A stretch of DNA of 64,000 bases from Verrucomicrobiaceae bacterium (GTDB lineage Bacteria > Verrucomicrobiota > Verrucomicrobiia > Verrucomicrobiales > Akkermansiaceae). This document shows, piece after piece, positions 20,201 to 28,244 of this stretch (the first letter of the stretch is position 1; each line of letters begins with the position of its first letter). The stretch covers positions 1 through 64,000 of the forward strand of contig JAIXPW010000119.1 in NCBI GenBank assembly GCA_027485995.1, in the 5' to 3' direction. The translations under genes and the position numbers were made by a program. A model generated the notes under the pieces. The model had not been told where the DNA came from and made no database searches. It was given only the letters and a program-made list of their open reading frames with translations.

Positions 20201-22576
20201 TATTCCTCCAAGCTAGGCCTGCACCTCACACCGACGCTTGCCTCGTCGCTCCAGTGGGCCTCGGTTGATCCGGCCGCTTCAAAGCCCTGGCGCGATGGTC
20301 CGGCTTTCAACCAGCGCATCGGACAACTCGCGTCCGACGGGGTCGTCGAACTCATTTCCTCGACCTATGCCGACTCACCGCTGCCCTACTTCAGCCAGGC
20401 GGCGATCAATGACAGCATCGGTCTCTCCAACACCCTTCTGCAGGGCATCTACGGGGTCGCTCCATCTTCCCGCGTCTTCTGGGTGCCCGAACGGGTGATC
20501 GACGAAGGCGTGCTGGCCAAGGTCTCCGCCGCCGGATTCAGCCATGTCTTCATCGACCAGTTCCGCCATCTCTCAGGACAGTTTGGACGTTCGAGCGCGC
20601 TGCTCGACGACGGCTACCGCATCAACCAGATCAACGGCGTGAAGGCGATGGTGATCAATGATCGCGCCTCAGAGTTCCGCTTCAGGAACACGGACTCCGG
20701 CCTAGACATCAATCTCCGCCAGTTGCTTTCCCGCAAGGCCCGCAGCGGTGAGCAACATCAGATGCTCATCCTGTCGAGCGACCTCTCCGACTTCCGCACC
20801 AAGGCGAGTGCCGATGCCTACGATGCCAACATCGCCTGGCTTGCCAGCCGTCCATGGATCGAGCTGGTCGGACCCGATCAGGTCGCTGCCGGTCAGGTGG
20901 ATCTCTCGGTTCCGCCAAATGGAACTGCCGATACCTTCGCACCGGTCAATCGCGGCAGCTCGGTGGTATTCACCCGCAAGCAGGCCCCGCTGTGGCTCGA
21001 TCACGCCACGCAGGGAACCTACGATCACTGGTGGTTCGGCAGCGCGCAGGAGGAAAGCCTTCGCGACAAGGTGTTCAACATCCGTCCTGGCGTGCCGATC
21101 AATCGTGCAGGGGGAGCCGACAATTTCTACGGCGTCCAGCAGTTCGGCCCGGGTGGAGTCGGGATCACCCGCGATGCCTGGAACTCGGTGTCCTCCATTG
21201 GCAACACGCCGCTCGGCAGGCTCGCGCGCGGCACGTATCACAGCTCGCAGTTCCTCGCCGGTTGGCACGATGAGGACAATGGCGACCTGAGCACCTTCTC
21301 GACCGGTGACTTCATCAATGCCGACACCACCTTCGACACGCTTGCGGCATCGAGTCGGATCGCCCAGTCGCAGTCGCGCTTCGCCGCTGTTTACCAGGGA
21401 GTTGAGACATGGGCCACTTCGCCGCCAGCCACCGCCCAGGCCAATGCGCTGGATGTGGATCTCGATGGTGAAAGCGAGTTCGTCCTCTCTAACAGCCGCG
21501 TCTATGCGGTCTTCGAGGCCATTGGTGGTCGCTGCGTCGCCGCCTGGGCGCGGGATGTTTCGAATGGCCAGGTGCGCCAGGTCATTGGAAACCTGCTGTC
21601 CTTCAGTGGCACCGAGACCGAGTTTGAGGGCTCCACCAATCACGGCGCGAACGGCAGCGTCGGAGCCTACCGCACCAGCGCCTTTAAGGACTGGTGGGCC
21701 GGCAGCACCGGCGGCGCTGACACCTTTGTGAACGCTCTCTACACGGTCGCTCCCGCATCCTCCGGCACCGGTTGGCAGTTCACGAATCCGGCAGGAACGA
21801 TTGTGAAAACCATCCGCCTCGAAACCGGCAGCGATTCGCTCGTCGCCTCCTATCAACTCTCCGGCGCGGTTTCGAAACTCTTCGTCCGCTTCGGCCTGAG
21901 CCCGGACCTCGATGACCTGCTCGTCTCCGGCCAGGCGCATCTGACCACGCCCGCTCTAACAGGCTCGACCGTTTCGCTCAGCAACCGCTCGCCCCTTGCC
22001 ACCACCACGGCCGCCGTGCAGGCGGTCTCGGGCGTGACCTGGCAATCGCTCGCCACCGATGACGAGGTCGCCGCCTTCGATACCCTCCGCCTGCGCAACC
22101 AGGCGCAGACCCAACAGATTGAGATGGAAAGCCAGGCCTCTTCATTTGTGATCGGGCTCTCGCTTTCCACCACCGTCCTCGATGGCGATCAGGACGGGCT
22201 GCCCGCCGATTGGGAAACAGCGAACGGACTCGATGACAACAACCCGAGTGGCGCGAACGGACCGGAAGGCGATCCCGATGGCGATGGCGTCTCGAACCTC
22301 ATCGAATGGCTGGTCGGCATGAACCCTCAACTCGCGGATCGTTCCAGCTATCCGAAGCTCGGCGTCGCCTCGATCAATGGCGGCGTCCGCCTTACCTTCG
22401 CCACGCTTCCAGGCCGCAGTTATCAGCTCCAGTCGTCCCTCAATCTCGGCACCTGGTCGCCCTTCGGTGCTCCCACGATCACGCCCGCCGATGCCGCGCC
22501 CGGCCAGCTCCAGATCGATGACACCTCAGGCCTGCCCAAGCGCTTCTACCGCATGGTCATCTCACCTGCTCCCTGA
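14294..22576 (+). CDS. Secreted GH13-GH57 double glycoside hydrolase (amylopullulanase-like), 2760 residues
   Basis: A Sec signal peptide (about residues 1-25) leads directly into a GH13 alpha-amylase domain with all four conserved regions: FDNVMNHN (Asp113, His118), GLRLDAVKH (nucleophile Asp279), LFGEHLG (acid/base Glu343) and QSHDND (Asp405). Beta-rich modules follow, then five DxDxDG calcium-binding (thrombospondin type 3-like) repeats at about residues 1340-1640. Next comes a glucodextranase C-terminal/DOMON-like domain (about 1650-1900). A second catalytic domain of GH57 type spans about 1930-2220: VELISSTYADSPLPYF, then VFWVPERVI with candidate nucleophile Glu2066 and candidate acid/base Asp2163. 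Its first GH57 motif is changed (HGNEP in place of HQP). Another calcium repeat and a 'SYQLQSS...FYRM' module end the chain. Such enzymes cut alpha-1,4 and possibly alpha-1,6 bonds in starch-like glucans outside the cell. A second GH13 gene follows after 24 bases. Confidence 0.85.
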   Translation: MISRVRLFVMSGLLGLALAVPAAGEAMLQYFNTSWAEITRKMPELAEAGYDSLWLPPPTKGSGGLSVGYDCWDRFDLGSKDQRGSVRTRYGTEAELLELVRVAHRFGIRIYFDNVMNHNAFDIPGYNASTPIDLYPGFLPEDFHLRKTEDGFYRKWDNTRSWSDAWQVQNLGLSDLIDIATEPGTTNFNHGPTEGSTMRKIDFVRHPNQPEYYCYLPTASGQKHSAGQGTYVGFGPANGITTGIIAANPSFYSERVEDLLHRAARWQIDRTRADGLRLDAVKHTPADFYGATYGADKDSSSYGYTGQVQVQFNLSRGFSDWSNHRDSLFNTEQGRDDAMLFGEHLGQPPAYGPYIDAGMRLIDNDLRSNFNNLLGNPSSGLTGYDAPGFGGFPASVSVPHAQSHDNDYAARRELQHAFYLTRAGLPLIYTDGNYHAETLGESGGAFPRHANTAFLGQWGDARIPNLLRVHQDFARGWQRGRWSGSDLVSYERIDDRSFSESNQSLKERKGVTMLIAVNDNYSSGVSIQGGTSFPSQAGGGSENNPNTNDEYLFQYARGYGSQTGFFTYASSLSGVTVDKGSYFVFAPRTPEESDLWKSAGGEPITLLQDGQQVPTVNVVRRDGPDGDPAFNPNGVEDPNNSDFAYTVAVPRVTSATNLKFVARVDGSAENVLLRLDGGIDLNGTRPPGNVDPLFRDNPPAVSNDSFLGYEQPNFVRRQQVEKFAARDTSRNQFGSTGAETYTKTIGSGSFTVVNGPTGSNNFSNDGGNQASFLYHDPAQAVGGTPGGGWPGGNVPQQFVENASTISIWAKPNGVGLGFKMFCYYTTDGTNPEGAGGTGTGTTKVSEMAFSHNQDSNDWWMTSNIPKPASGSVFKYKVGILKEGSSSVYPSGPDSVFRKKRMMTVFETPTINPSTLSYSAHNDYNSTTTGLQEGFHIIRGRAFLKRDGKAPLYNTFSRTFYYDAATPGGQIVFPGSDGEQIGGSEYGAVVRADNSVQEVWYRVTDGEASNDDSATGTSNGNGAWVKATEITPTAAITPTNPAHGREWRFNYVNIPATGSATLEVRLKELSSSDDMNLTDVAGHFTTLTRTIQTRGPDLRLFVAYPQAEGDVIDDSYVLKVYFSKSLADGTTEATLKQRFTVRYGANEGWPAGIQVLDRAAFSINYNETSDYHALAFRVPNLFNGSDDFLHRIEVTYDRADPLSDLVATRRVRAAPSTLPRVTILQPQEFDSNGKLVEIILPDGPGADTLPYTVRVETSANATSVALGFELGSGTLTPVDADPVAIGIQPTYQGSSAFWDFIWTIDAPGTFRLVASAAGPGGNAADKRNATVIRRQQVAGNPSDLDDDDDGLSDFDEGTITPLPNGFPTDDVRYKANSEQWTNGDIHVHFAYGKSDPLLPDSDGDGLPDGLEVGWRTPFSATNTATDTNDDSFPNFIGDLDPPFFNTLDNLGSVPGVNSASEGGDRTKRLRGSTTDPGNPDSDGDGILDGVEDSNRNGWVDGDGASLGTTTAATTGRNWPNGEIDVGEVWLETNPGNPDTDGDGLSDGSGEDKDLNGVITGDSNADRVWQSGEVWTETNPLKGDTDGDGLPDGWETGFGLNALDNGTVAFDGSTSNPNNGAAGDPDQDGLTNLQELVAGTDPRVDNTVPPFAGEKITIGPVSEAESIIRGAVTNRQEFTDWKISDLVVLDEFEGDGSGNQGGDTYLGNDGFDSSRDIVAFYARDGGDPVAGGTDEFYFRVDFQDLQPFAEAGNLDLYVLIDTGNPTIGEYALPDEVDTGTQMKWEAVVAVYKSNDGAVFVDTNPANNTTGINQDLTSKGVQRRAAGSLNGFKKAYFDSKQDAVEFSISRQALRDAGWLGDPASLSFQVFTTRDGTKNSPQGAGDLGGRSDIRDTIYDDWLAEDYWRDQGYISQNSELRTWFSYNGPDRGKRAKVMSVIHGNEPILPGSQIQLRLNNGAGAGYYRPLDVHDAYSSKLGLHLTPTLASSLQWASVDPAASKPWRDGPAFNQRIGQLASDGVVELISSTYADSPLPYFSQAAINDSIGLSNTLLQGIYGVAPSSRVFWVPERVIDEGVLAKVSAAGFSHVFIDQFRHLSGQFGRSSALLDDGYRINQINGVKAMVINDRASEFRFRNTDSGLDINLRQLLSRKARSGEQHQMLILSSDLSDFRTKASADAYDANIAWLASRPWIELVGPDQVAAGQVDLSVPPNGTADTFAPVNRGSSVVFTRKQAPLWLDHATQGTYDHWWFGSAQEESLRDKVFNIRPGVPINRAGGADNFYGVQQFGPGGVGITRDAWNSVSSIGNTPLGRLARGTYHSSQFLAGWHDEDNGDLSTFSTGDFINADTTFDTLAASSRIAQSQSRFAAVYQGVETWATSPPATAQANALDVDLDGESEFVLSNSRVYAVFEAIGGRCVAAWARDVSNGQVRQVIGNLLSFSGTETEFEGSTNHGANGSVGAYRTSAFKDWWAGSTGGADTFVNALYTVAPASSGTGWQFTNPAGTIVKTIRLETGSDSLVASYQLSGAVSKLFVRFGLSPDLDDLLVSGQAHLTTPALTGSTVSLSNRSPLATTTAAVQAVSGVTWQSLATDDEVAAFDTLRLRNQAQTQQIEMESQASSFVIGLSLSTTVLDGDQDGLPADWETANGLDDNNPSGANGPEGDPDGDGVSNLIEWLVGMNPQLADRSSYPKLGVASINGGVRLTFATLPGRSYQLQSSLNLGTWSPFGAPTITPADAAPGQLQIDDTSGLPKRFYRMVISPAP

Positions 22577-22600
22577 TTTCCGCTCCACAATCTTCCCATC

Positions 22601-25600
22601 ATGAAACTGCTCATCCATCTGTTCGGCTGTCTTTTCCTGGGCTTGGGCTCCCTCCAGGCCTGGACCGCCAACGAGACCGACTTCCCCGGTGACGGCCAGG
22701 GCTGGGATCTCGGCACCACCAACTCCTACAAGTACACCGGACCCGATGGCAGCACCGAGTGGTTCCGCTACGAGTGGACAGCCCCTGCTTCGGACACTGA
22801 CTACAACTTCAAGATGGTCAGCGGAAACAACTGGAACAACGACTACGGCGGCAACCTGATCTTCCCGAAGAACGAGCTGGCCCTGATGTATTTCCAGCCG
22901 ATCGGGGACTCCCCATCGAAGCTCTCCGGCGGCGTGACCAGCGGAAAACGCTATATCTTCACCGCCAAGGATCCTGGCCTGACCAATACCTTCATCAGCG
23001 TAATGGAGCTCTCGGCCGCTCCCGTCGCCATCACCAACGCCACTCGCAACGCCTCCACCGGCCTGATCACGATCACCCTCAATGCCACGCCCTCGGCCGA
23101 GGAAAAGGTCTATGTCCGCTACACGGATACCAACTGGACCTACTCGCAGGTCATCCAGGCCCAGGTCTCGGGAACCACCGCCACGGCAACGATTCCCGAC
23201 ATCAAGGACGGCCGGAACTATCAATGGTATGCGCTGACCAGCACTGCCACGGCTGACAAGTTCCATAACAGCTTCGCCACCGATGCCCTCACGCTTTCCT
23301 GGAGGAAGGATATCTCTGGAAACTTCACCATCACCGGAGTCCCGAGGATTTCAAACCTGACGATCAACAGCGCCAGCGGCCCTTATCAGACCACCAAGTT
23401 CTTCATTGATGAGATCGCCGGGCAGTCGTTCCCGCTTGATGCCAGCGTCACCTTCAACGCCGGAACTCCTCCGACCGAGGTGGAACTCGTCACCAACCTG
23501 AACCGTCGCGACAAGGCCGACCAGGACAACAACGCCGACGGAGTCCCTGATGGCATCCTCCCACCCGCCCGCGATGTCTGCGGGCAGAATGATTCGAACT
23601 ACTATCGGGCCTATCCGATGACCGCCTCCGGCTCGACCTGGAGTGCCTCGGTCGCGGTGACGAAGACAGGTGCCTATCGCGCCACGGTGCGCTACCGCTT
23701 CTCGCCAACCGGTCCCTGGTTCTACTATGGGGATCGTGATCACGCCGTCGTCGTCTCGCCGAAGAAGACCCTGGAAATGACCCTTTATGAGCTCAACCCG
23801 CTCACCATCGAGGCCACCGCCGCCTCGCAAGCCGGGCGCAGCACCTTTGTCGATCTCCTCGGAGCGGCCGATGGAGATACCGATGGCACCGACCCGCTGA
23901 ACCTCGATTACTTCAACCTGATCCAGACCAACTGCCTCTGGTTCCAGCCGATCCATCCCACCGGTGGACTCGGGGTCGAGAATGATCCGGCCACCTCCTC
24001 GCCCTACTCGCCGGGCAGTCCCTACGCGACGAAGAACTTCTTCGCCGTGAACCCCTATCTCGGCAGTGCCAACACCGAGGCCTCGGCCTTGGCGGAATTC
24101 CAGAACTTCGTCCTGAAGGCCGACACCTACAATGGCAGCGTCGGCACGATCAACGTGATGCTCGACTTCGTGGCGAATCACACCGCGTGGGATGCCGTGT
24201 ATGGGCAGGGTGGGGTTGACCTTGGCTACACCGGCTCGACCTCCACCCCGATCCCGGCGAACTGGTATTCGCGAACTGGCGATTACGGTCAGGCGGCCAC
24301 CTATTTCACCAGTCTCTCCGACAAGGACAAGGCGGTGGCACCGGACCGCAATGACTTTGGCAAGTGGAGCGACGTGGCCGAACTCTACTACGGCCGCTAC
24401 TCCGCCCTGTGGCGTTATGGAAGTTATGCCTCAGGCTCGGAGCCCCACAAGAACGAGGACGATTTCGTGGATTTCAACAGTCTCAGTCCGGAGGTGATCA
24501 AGTTGTGGAAATACCTCGGCCACTACCCGACCTACTGGCTCCAGCAGACCGGACATTCCCTCTCGAATGCCACCACCGGCAGTGCCGCCTCACGCCTCGC
24601 CGCCGACAACAAGGGCATCGACGCCCTGCGCTGCGACTTCGGCCAGGGCTTGCCGAACCCGCTCTGGGAATATGTCATCAACAAGACCCGCGCCGCGAAA
24701 TGGAACTTCGTCTTCATGGCGGAAACCCTCGATGGCGCCGAGCCCGGCTATCGCAGCAACCGCGTGTTCGACATCCTCAACGAGAACATGGTGTTCAACT
24801 TCACCGCCAGCCGGCTCAACAAGGAGTCCGACTTCCAGAGCAACCTCGAATCCCGCCGCTCCACCTATCGCACCGGCGCGATCCTGCTCAACATCACCGG
24901 CCACGATGAGATCCTGCCGGACAACGACGCCTGGCTGAACGCCACCCGCTATGCCGCGATGTCCGCCGTTCCGGGTCTGCCGATGGTCTTCTACGGACAG
25001 GAACAGGGCATCCAGAATTTCAACACCGGCTCCGGAACCTGGCACTACGACGGCTTCGAGACCGATCACGAACTCAACTTCGGAAAGCGCATCCCCCATT
25101 TCAAGAAGTGGAACCGCGCGCAGTTCTGGTATCCTGCCACCCTGGCACCCAACAACACCGGCATGGCCCAGTGGTATGGCCGGGTCAACTGGGCGCGCTT
25201 GAACAGCCCCGCCATCAAGAGCCTCAACCAGTATTATCTCGACCAGCGGATCAGCGGTGGAGCTCCAGCCGACAACATCTTCGCCATCGCGAAATACGAG
25301 CAGGCCAACGCCTCTCCGGCCTTCAAGGACGTCGTGCTCTGCTTCGCCAACCTCTTCGCCCACAACGCCACCAACCCCGGCACCGGAGCCACCACCCATC
25401 TCAGCACCAGCAGCACCTTCGACCTCCGGGGCGGGGCAGGGGATCCCTTGTGGAACCTCCTTGGCCTGAAGAACACCGCCGCCCGCAGCTACAATGTCCG
25501 CAACCTCGCCAGCAGCAATGCCGCCGCGAATGTCTGGACCACACCACGCACCGGCTCCGACCTCTACACCAACGGACTCTTCGTGGGACTCGGCGGCGGC

Positions 25601-26290
25601 ACGGTGAACCCGATCACCAACGACGGCGAATTGGCCCAGTTCCTGAAGGTGGTCGATGTCACGCCACCGCCATCCCCGACCCCTCTCGCGAACTACTACG
25701 AAATTGGTAGTTCCGGCACCTTCTCCTGGGTCCCGAATGCCGGAGCCGATGACAATGTCGCCTCGTGGCTCGTTGAGATCTTCGAGAACGGGGTCCTCTC
25801 CTCCAGCCAGACGATTCCGGGCACCCAGACAAGCTTCTCCTTCTCCGGCTCTCCCGGAAACACCTACCGCGCGCGCATCACCGCCATCAGCGCGACCAGC
25901 GTTTCCTCGACTACTCCTGGCAGCAGCGATTCCGGCCCGCCCAATCCCTCCTCCACCACCACCGCTGTGAAGCTCCTGCTGGCCGAGGGCGATGACGATG
26001 GCGACGGTCGCAGCAACTTCGACGAACAGAACGCCGGCACCAATCCTCTCGATGCCGCCTCGCTCTTCAAGATCCTCTCGATCCAGCGCAGCAGCCCCGC
26101 TGTCAGCATCGGATTCACCTCCGTGATCGGAAAGACCTATCAACTCGAAACCTCCACCTCGCTTGACTCAGGCAGTTGGACTCCAGTGGGCTCTTCATCG
26201 GTCGCAACCACCACACAATCCTCCCTCACCGACCCCACCGGCGGCACCGATCCCAAGCGCTTCTACCGAGTCCGAGTCACCGGGCCTTGA
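22601..26290 (+). CDS. Secreted multidomain GH13 alpha-amylase-family enzyme
   Basis: The 1229-residue product has a signal peptide, then about 400 residues of beta-rich modules that may bind starch, then a GH13 barrel. The barrel shows MLDFVANHT (Asp522, His527), GIDALRCDFGQ (nucleophile Asp679), VFMAETLDG (Glu708) and NITGHDE (Asp769), so the catalytic set is complete. A fibronectin-like segment, a short acidic calcium-binding motif (GDDDGDGRSNFDE) and the C-terminal 'TYQLETSTSL..W...FYRV' module follow. It is 24 bases behind the GH13/GH57 gene and surely co-transcribed under the LacI regulator. The exact linkage specificity cannot be told from sequence. Confidence 0.9.
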   Translation: MKLLIHLFGCLFLGLGSLQAWTANETDFPGDGQGWDLGTTNSYKYTGPDGSTEWFRYEWTAPASDTDYNFKMVSGNNWNNDYGGNLIFPKNELALMYFQPIGDSPSKLSGGVTSGKRYIFTAKDPGLTNTFISVMELSAAPVAITNATRNASTGLITITLNATPSAEEKVYVRYTDTNWTYSQVIQAQVSGTTATATIPDIKDGRNYQWYALTSTATADKFHNSFATDALTLSWRKDISGNFTITGVPRISNLTINSASGPYQTTKFFIDEIAGQSFPLDASVTFNAGTPPTEVELVTNLNRRDKADQDNNADGVPDGILPPARDVCGQNDSNYYRAYPMTASGSTWSASVAVTKTGAYRATVRYRFSPTGPWFYYGDRDHAVVVSPKKTLEMTLYELNPLTIEATAASQAGRSTFVDLLGAADGDTDGTDPLNLDYFNLIQTNCLWFQPIHPTGGLGVENDPATSSPYSPGSPYATKNFFAVNPYLGSANTEASALAEFQNFVLKADTYNGSVGTINVMLDFVANHTAWDAVYGQGGVDLGYTGSTSTPIPANWYSRTGDYGQAATYFTSLSDKDKAVAPDRNDFGKWSDVAELYYGRYSALWRYGSYASGSEPHKNEDDFVDFNSLSPEVIKLWKYLGHYPTYWLQQTGHSLSNATTGSAASRLAADNKGIDALRCDFGQGLPNPLWEYVINKTRAAKWNFVFMAETLDGAEPGYRSNRVFDILNENMVFNFTASRLNKESDFQSNLESRRSTYRTGAILLNITGHDEILPDNDAWLNATRYAAMSAVPGLPMVFYGQEQGIQNFNTGSGTWHYDGFETDHELNFGKRIPHFKKWNRAQFWYPATLAPNNTGMAQWYGRVNWARLNSPAIKSLNQYYLDQRISGGAPADNIFAIAKYEQANASPAFKDVVLCFANLFAHNATNPGTGATTHLSTSSTFDLRGGAGDPLWNLLGLKNTAARSYNVRNLASSNAAANVWTTPRTGSDLYTNGLFVGLGGGTVNPITNDGELAQFLKVVDVTPPPSPTPLANYYEIGSSGTFSWVPNAGADDNVASWLVEIFENGVLSSSQTIPGTQTSFSFSGSPGNTYRARITAISATSVSSTTPGSSDSGPPNPSSTTTAVKLLLAEGDDDGDGRSNFDEQNAGTNPLDAASLFKILSIQRSSPAVSIGFTSVIGKTYQLETSTSLDSGSWTPVGSSSVATTTQSSLTDPTGGTDPKRFYRVRVTGP

Positions 26291-26569
26291 GGTTGTTGAT
26301 GCTTTTCAGAGGAGAACGGGAAACTCTTCTCATTCGGAAAGGCGGGCAGGTTTTTCGCAGCGCCAGAATGTCCAAGGCACCACCGGCCTTCTGGACGACC
26401 CCGGAATTTCCATTTTGCCATCATCCAATTCCAGCTTGGCTTGGCAACAGGACGGACTTAGAAATTGCGCCATGAAGCAGTTTCTGGAACCTGGTGATTC
26501 CGGGTCGCGTTTGCACTCGCTCACCGACCGATCAACGAGTATCCGCTAAAACCGACCGAACGTTCAACC
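26291..26569. other. Gene-free stretch after the amylase operon
   Basis: I see no supported gene here. The short frames lack start context or family resemblance. Base composition falls toward AT on entering the following small membrane-protein genes, which suggests a junction between ancestral and accessory DNA. Confidence 0.3.
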
Positions 26570-26929
26570 ATGCTGTTCGATGATAAAATGAAGAAGATCA
26601 TACACCTAACCGCAAAGGCTTTTGTTACGCTTGCCGTCCTTGCAGCTTTCGGAATTACCGTTCTTTATGCTACGGGACTTTCCTACATCTATTGCAGCTT
26701 GCGGGAGGGATCATGGAAGAAAGCTACCAATGAGAGGGATCTGGAGTCCCGACTATTTGCCTTCTACTCAAAGAACTCAATTCTTCCCGAGCAGTCTTAC
26801 ATGGGGAGAGATCATGTCATTAAGCCAGGTCAGCGCATGACGCGCTATCTGATTTTCGACAAGGAGCCTTTAGATGTTGTCTACAATGAAGATGGTTCGG
26901 TTGTGGGTTTCTACGTGTCTTATGAATGA
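26570..26929 (+). CDS. Orphan small membrane protein
   Basis: A 119-residue frame with one transmembrane helix (about residues 15-38) and a soluble C-terminal domain of about 75 residues containing GRDHVIKPGQRMTRYLIFD. An internal ATG at 26588 (MKKIIHL) is a likely alternative start. Codon use is less GC-rich than in the neighbouring glycosidases, so it may be acquired. I do not recognise the family. Confidence 0.55.
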   Translation: MLFDDKMKKIIHLTAKAFVTLAVLAAFGITVLYATGLSYIYCSLREGSWKKATNERDLESRLFAFYSKNSILPEQSYMGRDHVIKPGQRMTRYLIFDKEPLDVVYNEDGSVVGFYVSYE

Positions 26930-26961
26930 CATTAAAATATTAATCGAAAAAGGAGGATAAT

Positions 26962-27013
26962 CCAACGGCGGGTAACGATCCAGTTTTTATTAGGGCTTCC
27001 ATCCCCGCCGTGG
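26962..27013. repeat. Bulged inverted repeat between two orphan ORFs
   Basis: CCAACGGCGGG (26962-26972) can pair with CCCGCCGTGG (27004-27013), giving a ten-base stem with one unpaired A and a 31-base loop. It lies between two small membrane-protein genes. No T tract follows. Confidence 0.35.
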
Positions 27014-27036
27014 ATGGCCTAGACGTTGATAATTAA

Positions 27037-27444
27037 ATGAACAAGCGAAATCGAGCTCTATTTGCCATCTTCGCACTGATCGTAATGGTTGCGGCGACCG
27101 CATTCTTCCTCCGGGATGTTCCACCCACGATCCCTCCATTTGATGGGGCGCTCTTCATTCAGATTGGTGGCCGAGATCCAAAGAGAGTCGAGATCAAGAA
27201 AGAGGATCTAGGCCAACTTCGACAGATCATCGAAGCCACGAAGCGAGATCGTTCCCCGATGAAATGGGCGCTGTTGGGAGTGCTTGAACTCAGAGCCAGC
27301 GGAGCAACCATTTCAACCATTCAGATGTTCTCCAATCCAGAAGGTCCAGGACCGATGAAGATGTCGAAAGATTATTACTTGGGCTGCGATCAAAAGTCAT
27401 TTCAGGAGATTCTGGTGCGCGCGACTCCAATAGATAGGCCATGA
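27037..27444 (+). CDS. Orphan small membrane-anchored protein
   Basis: A 135-residue frame with an N-terminal signal anchor (about residues 7-25) and a soluble domain that has the pattern of a small alpha/beta protein (GALFIQIGGRDPKRVEIKKEDL). I see no catalytic motif and no known family. It follows another orphan membrane protein by about 107 bases on the same strand. Confidence 0.55.
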   Translation: MNKRNRALFAIFALIVMVAATAFFLRDVPPTIPPFDGALFIQIGGRDPKRVEIKKEDLGQLRQIIEATKRDRSPMKWALLGVLELRASGATISTIQMFSNPEGPGPMKMSKDYYLGCDQKSFQEILVRATPIDRP

Positions 27445-27557
27445 CGTCACTGGTTCAAAAAACAAGTCGATCAAGACCCGATGATAAGATCGCGAACGTC
27501 GGCGCTTGCCTGGTTTCAAAGTGGCGATGATACAAGAACACATGGACCCACGAAGCG

Positions 27558-28166
27558 ATGCGCCGACACCTTGCAGCTTGTTCGATGATGACCGGGATCA
27601 CTGCGTTCCTGGTGTTCGTGGGGGTGTCGCATTCGTCGGGAACGATCCACGACCGATCCTATCTGCTTTGCAATGGATTATCAGGAAGTGCGGTCGCTGG
27701 CATTGCCGTGATCACGGCGATGGTCGCGAGCCTTCTGAAAAAGCGGTTGGTGGCGAGCTACTCGGGTTTGGTCGCGCTGCTTTCCGGTCTCGTGGCCTTT
27801 GTTCCAGGCGCGACCGAGAATCACCGAGTCGCTTTCACCAAGGAGAAGCTATCGGACATCTACTCATTGATCGCTGAAAGAGGTTCTCCCTTTCCCGATC
27901 GATACGATTTTTCATCTGTGCCTGATTTCGGACTCCTCATCTCTTCCGGTTACTGGGTCTCGGATGATCACCTTAAATTCGAGGTGTATTACAACATCGG
28001 CTCCGATTCCTATACGATGGCTTATCCCAATCAAAACTGGCAGTGGCGCGGTTACGGCTATGCAGGTCCATCCTCTGACGAAGCCGAGCAAGCGGGTAAT
28101 GCAAACCCCACCAACACTCCCGAGTCGAAGTCCGGGGAAATGAACAAACTTCAACCTGGGGATTAA
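27558..28166 (+). CDS. Orphan membrane protein with C-terminal aromatic-rich domain
   Basis: A 202-residue frame with about three hydrophobic segments in the first 95 residues, followed by a soluble part with SDDHLKFEVYYNIGSDSYTM and a Gly/Tyr/Trp-rich turn (QWRGYGY). A Ser/Glu/Pro-rich tail ends the protein. I do not recognise the family. It is the third of three adjacent unassigned membrane proteins and converges with the GH10 gene. Confidence 0.55.
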   Translation: MRRHLAACSMMTGITAFLVFVGVSHSSGTIHDRSYLLCNGLSGSAVAGIAVITAMVASLLKKRLVASYSGLVALLSGLVAFVPGATENHRVAFTKEKLSDIYSLIAERGSPFPDRYDFSSVPDFGLLISSGYWVSDDHLKFEVYYNIGSDSYTMAYPNQNWQWRGYGYAGPSSDEAEQAGNANPTNTPESKSGEMNKLQPGD

Positions 28167-28244
28167 GGTCCCATCGCCGAAGCTGGGCCGACTGCCGAGG
28201 ACACTCTGCGGGCCAAGTCATGAAGCTCACGTTCTTCCCCAAAG

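Noticed and set aside
20702..21940. 412-codon minus-strand frame inside the GH13/GH57 gene
   Set aside because: Antisense shadow of the GH57 region; no recognisable motif.
24590..26143. 517-codon minus-strand frame opposite the GH13 gene
   Set aside because: Antisense to a catalytic GH13 domain with all conserved regions.
26962..27036. Integron attC-like site between small ORFs
   Set aside because: The inverted repeat has a bulged base and an ATCCAAC start like an attC arm, but the opposite end (GTTGATA) does not match the core site and neither of the next ORFs is followed by a similar site.
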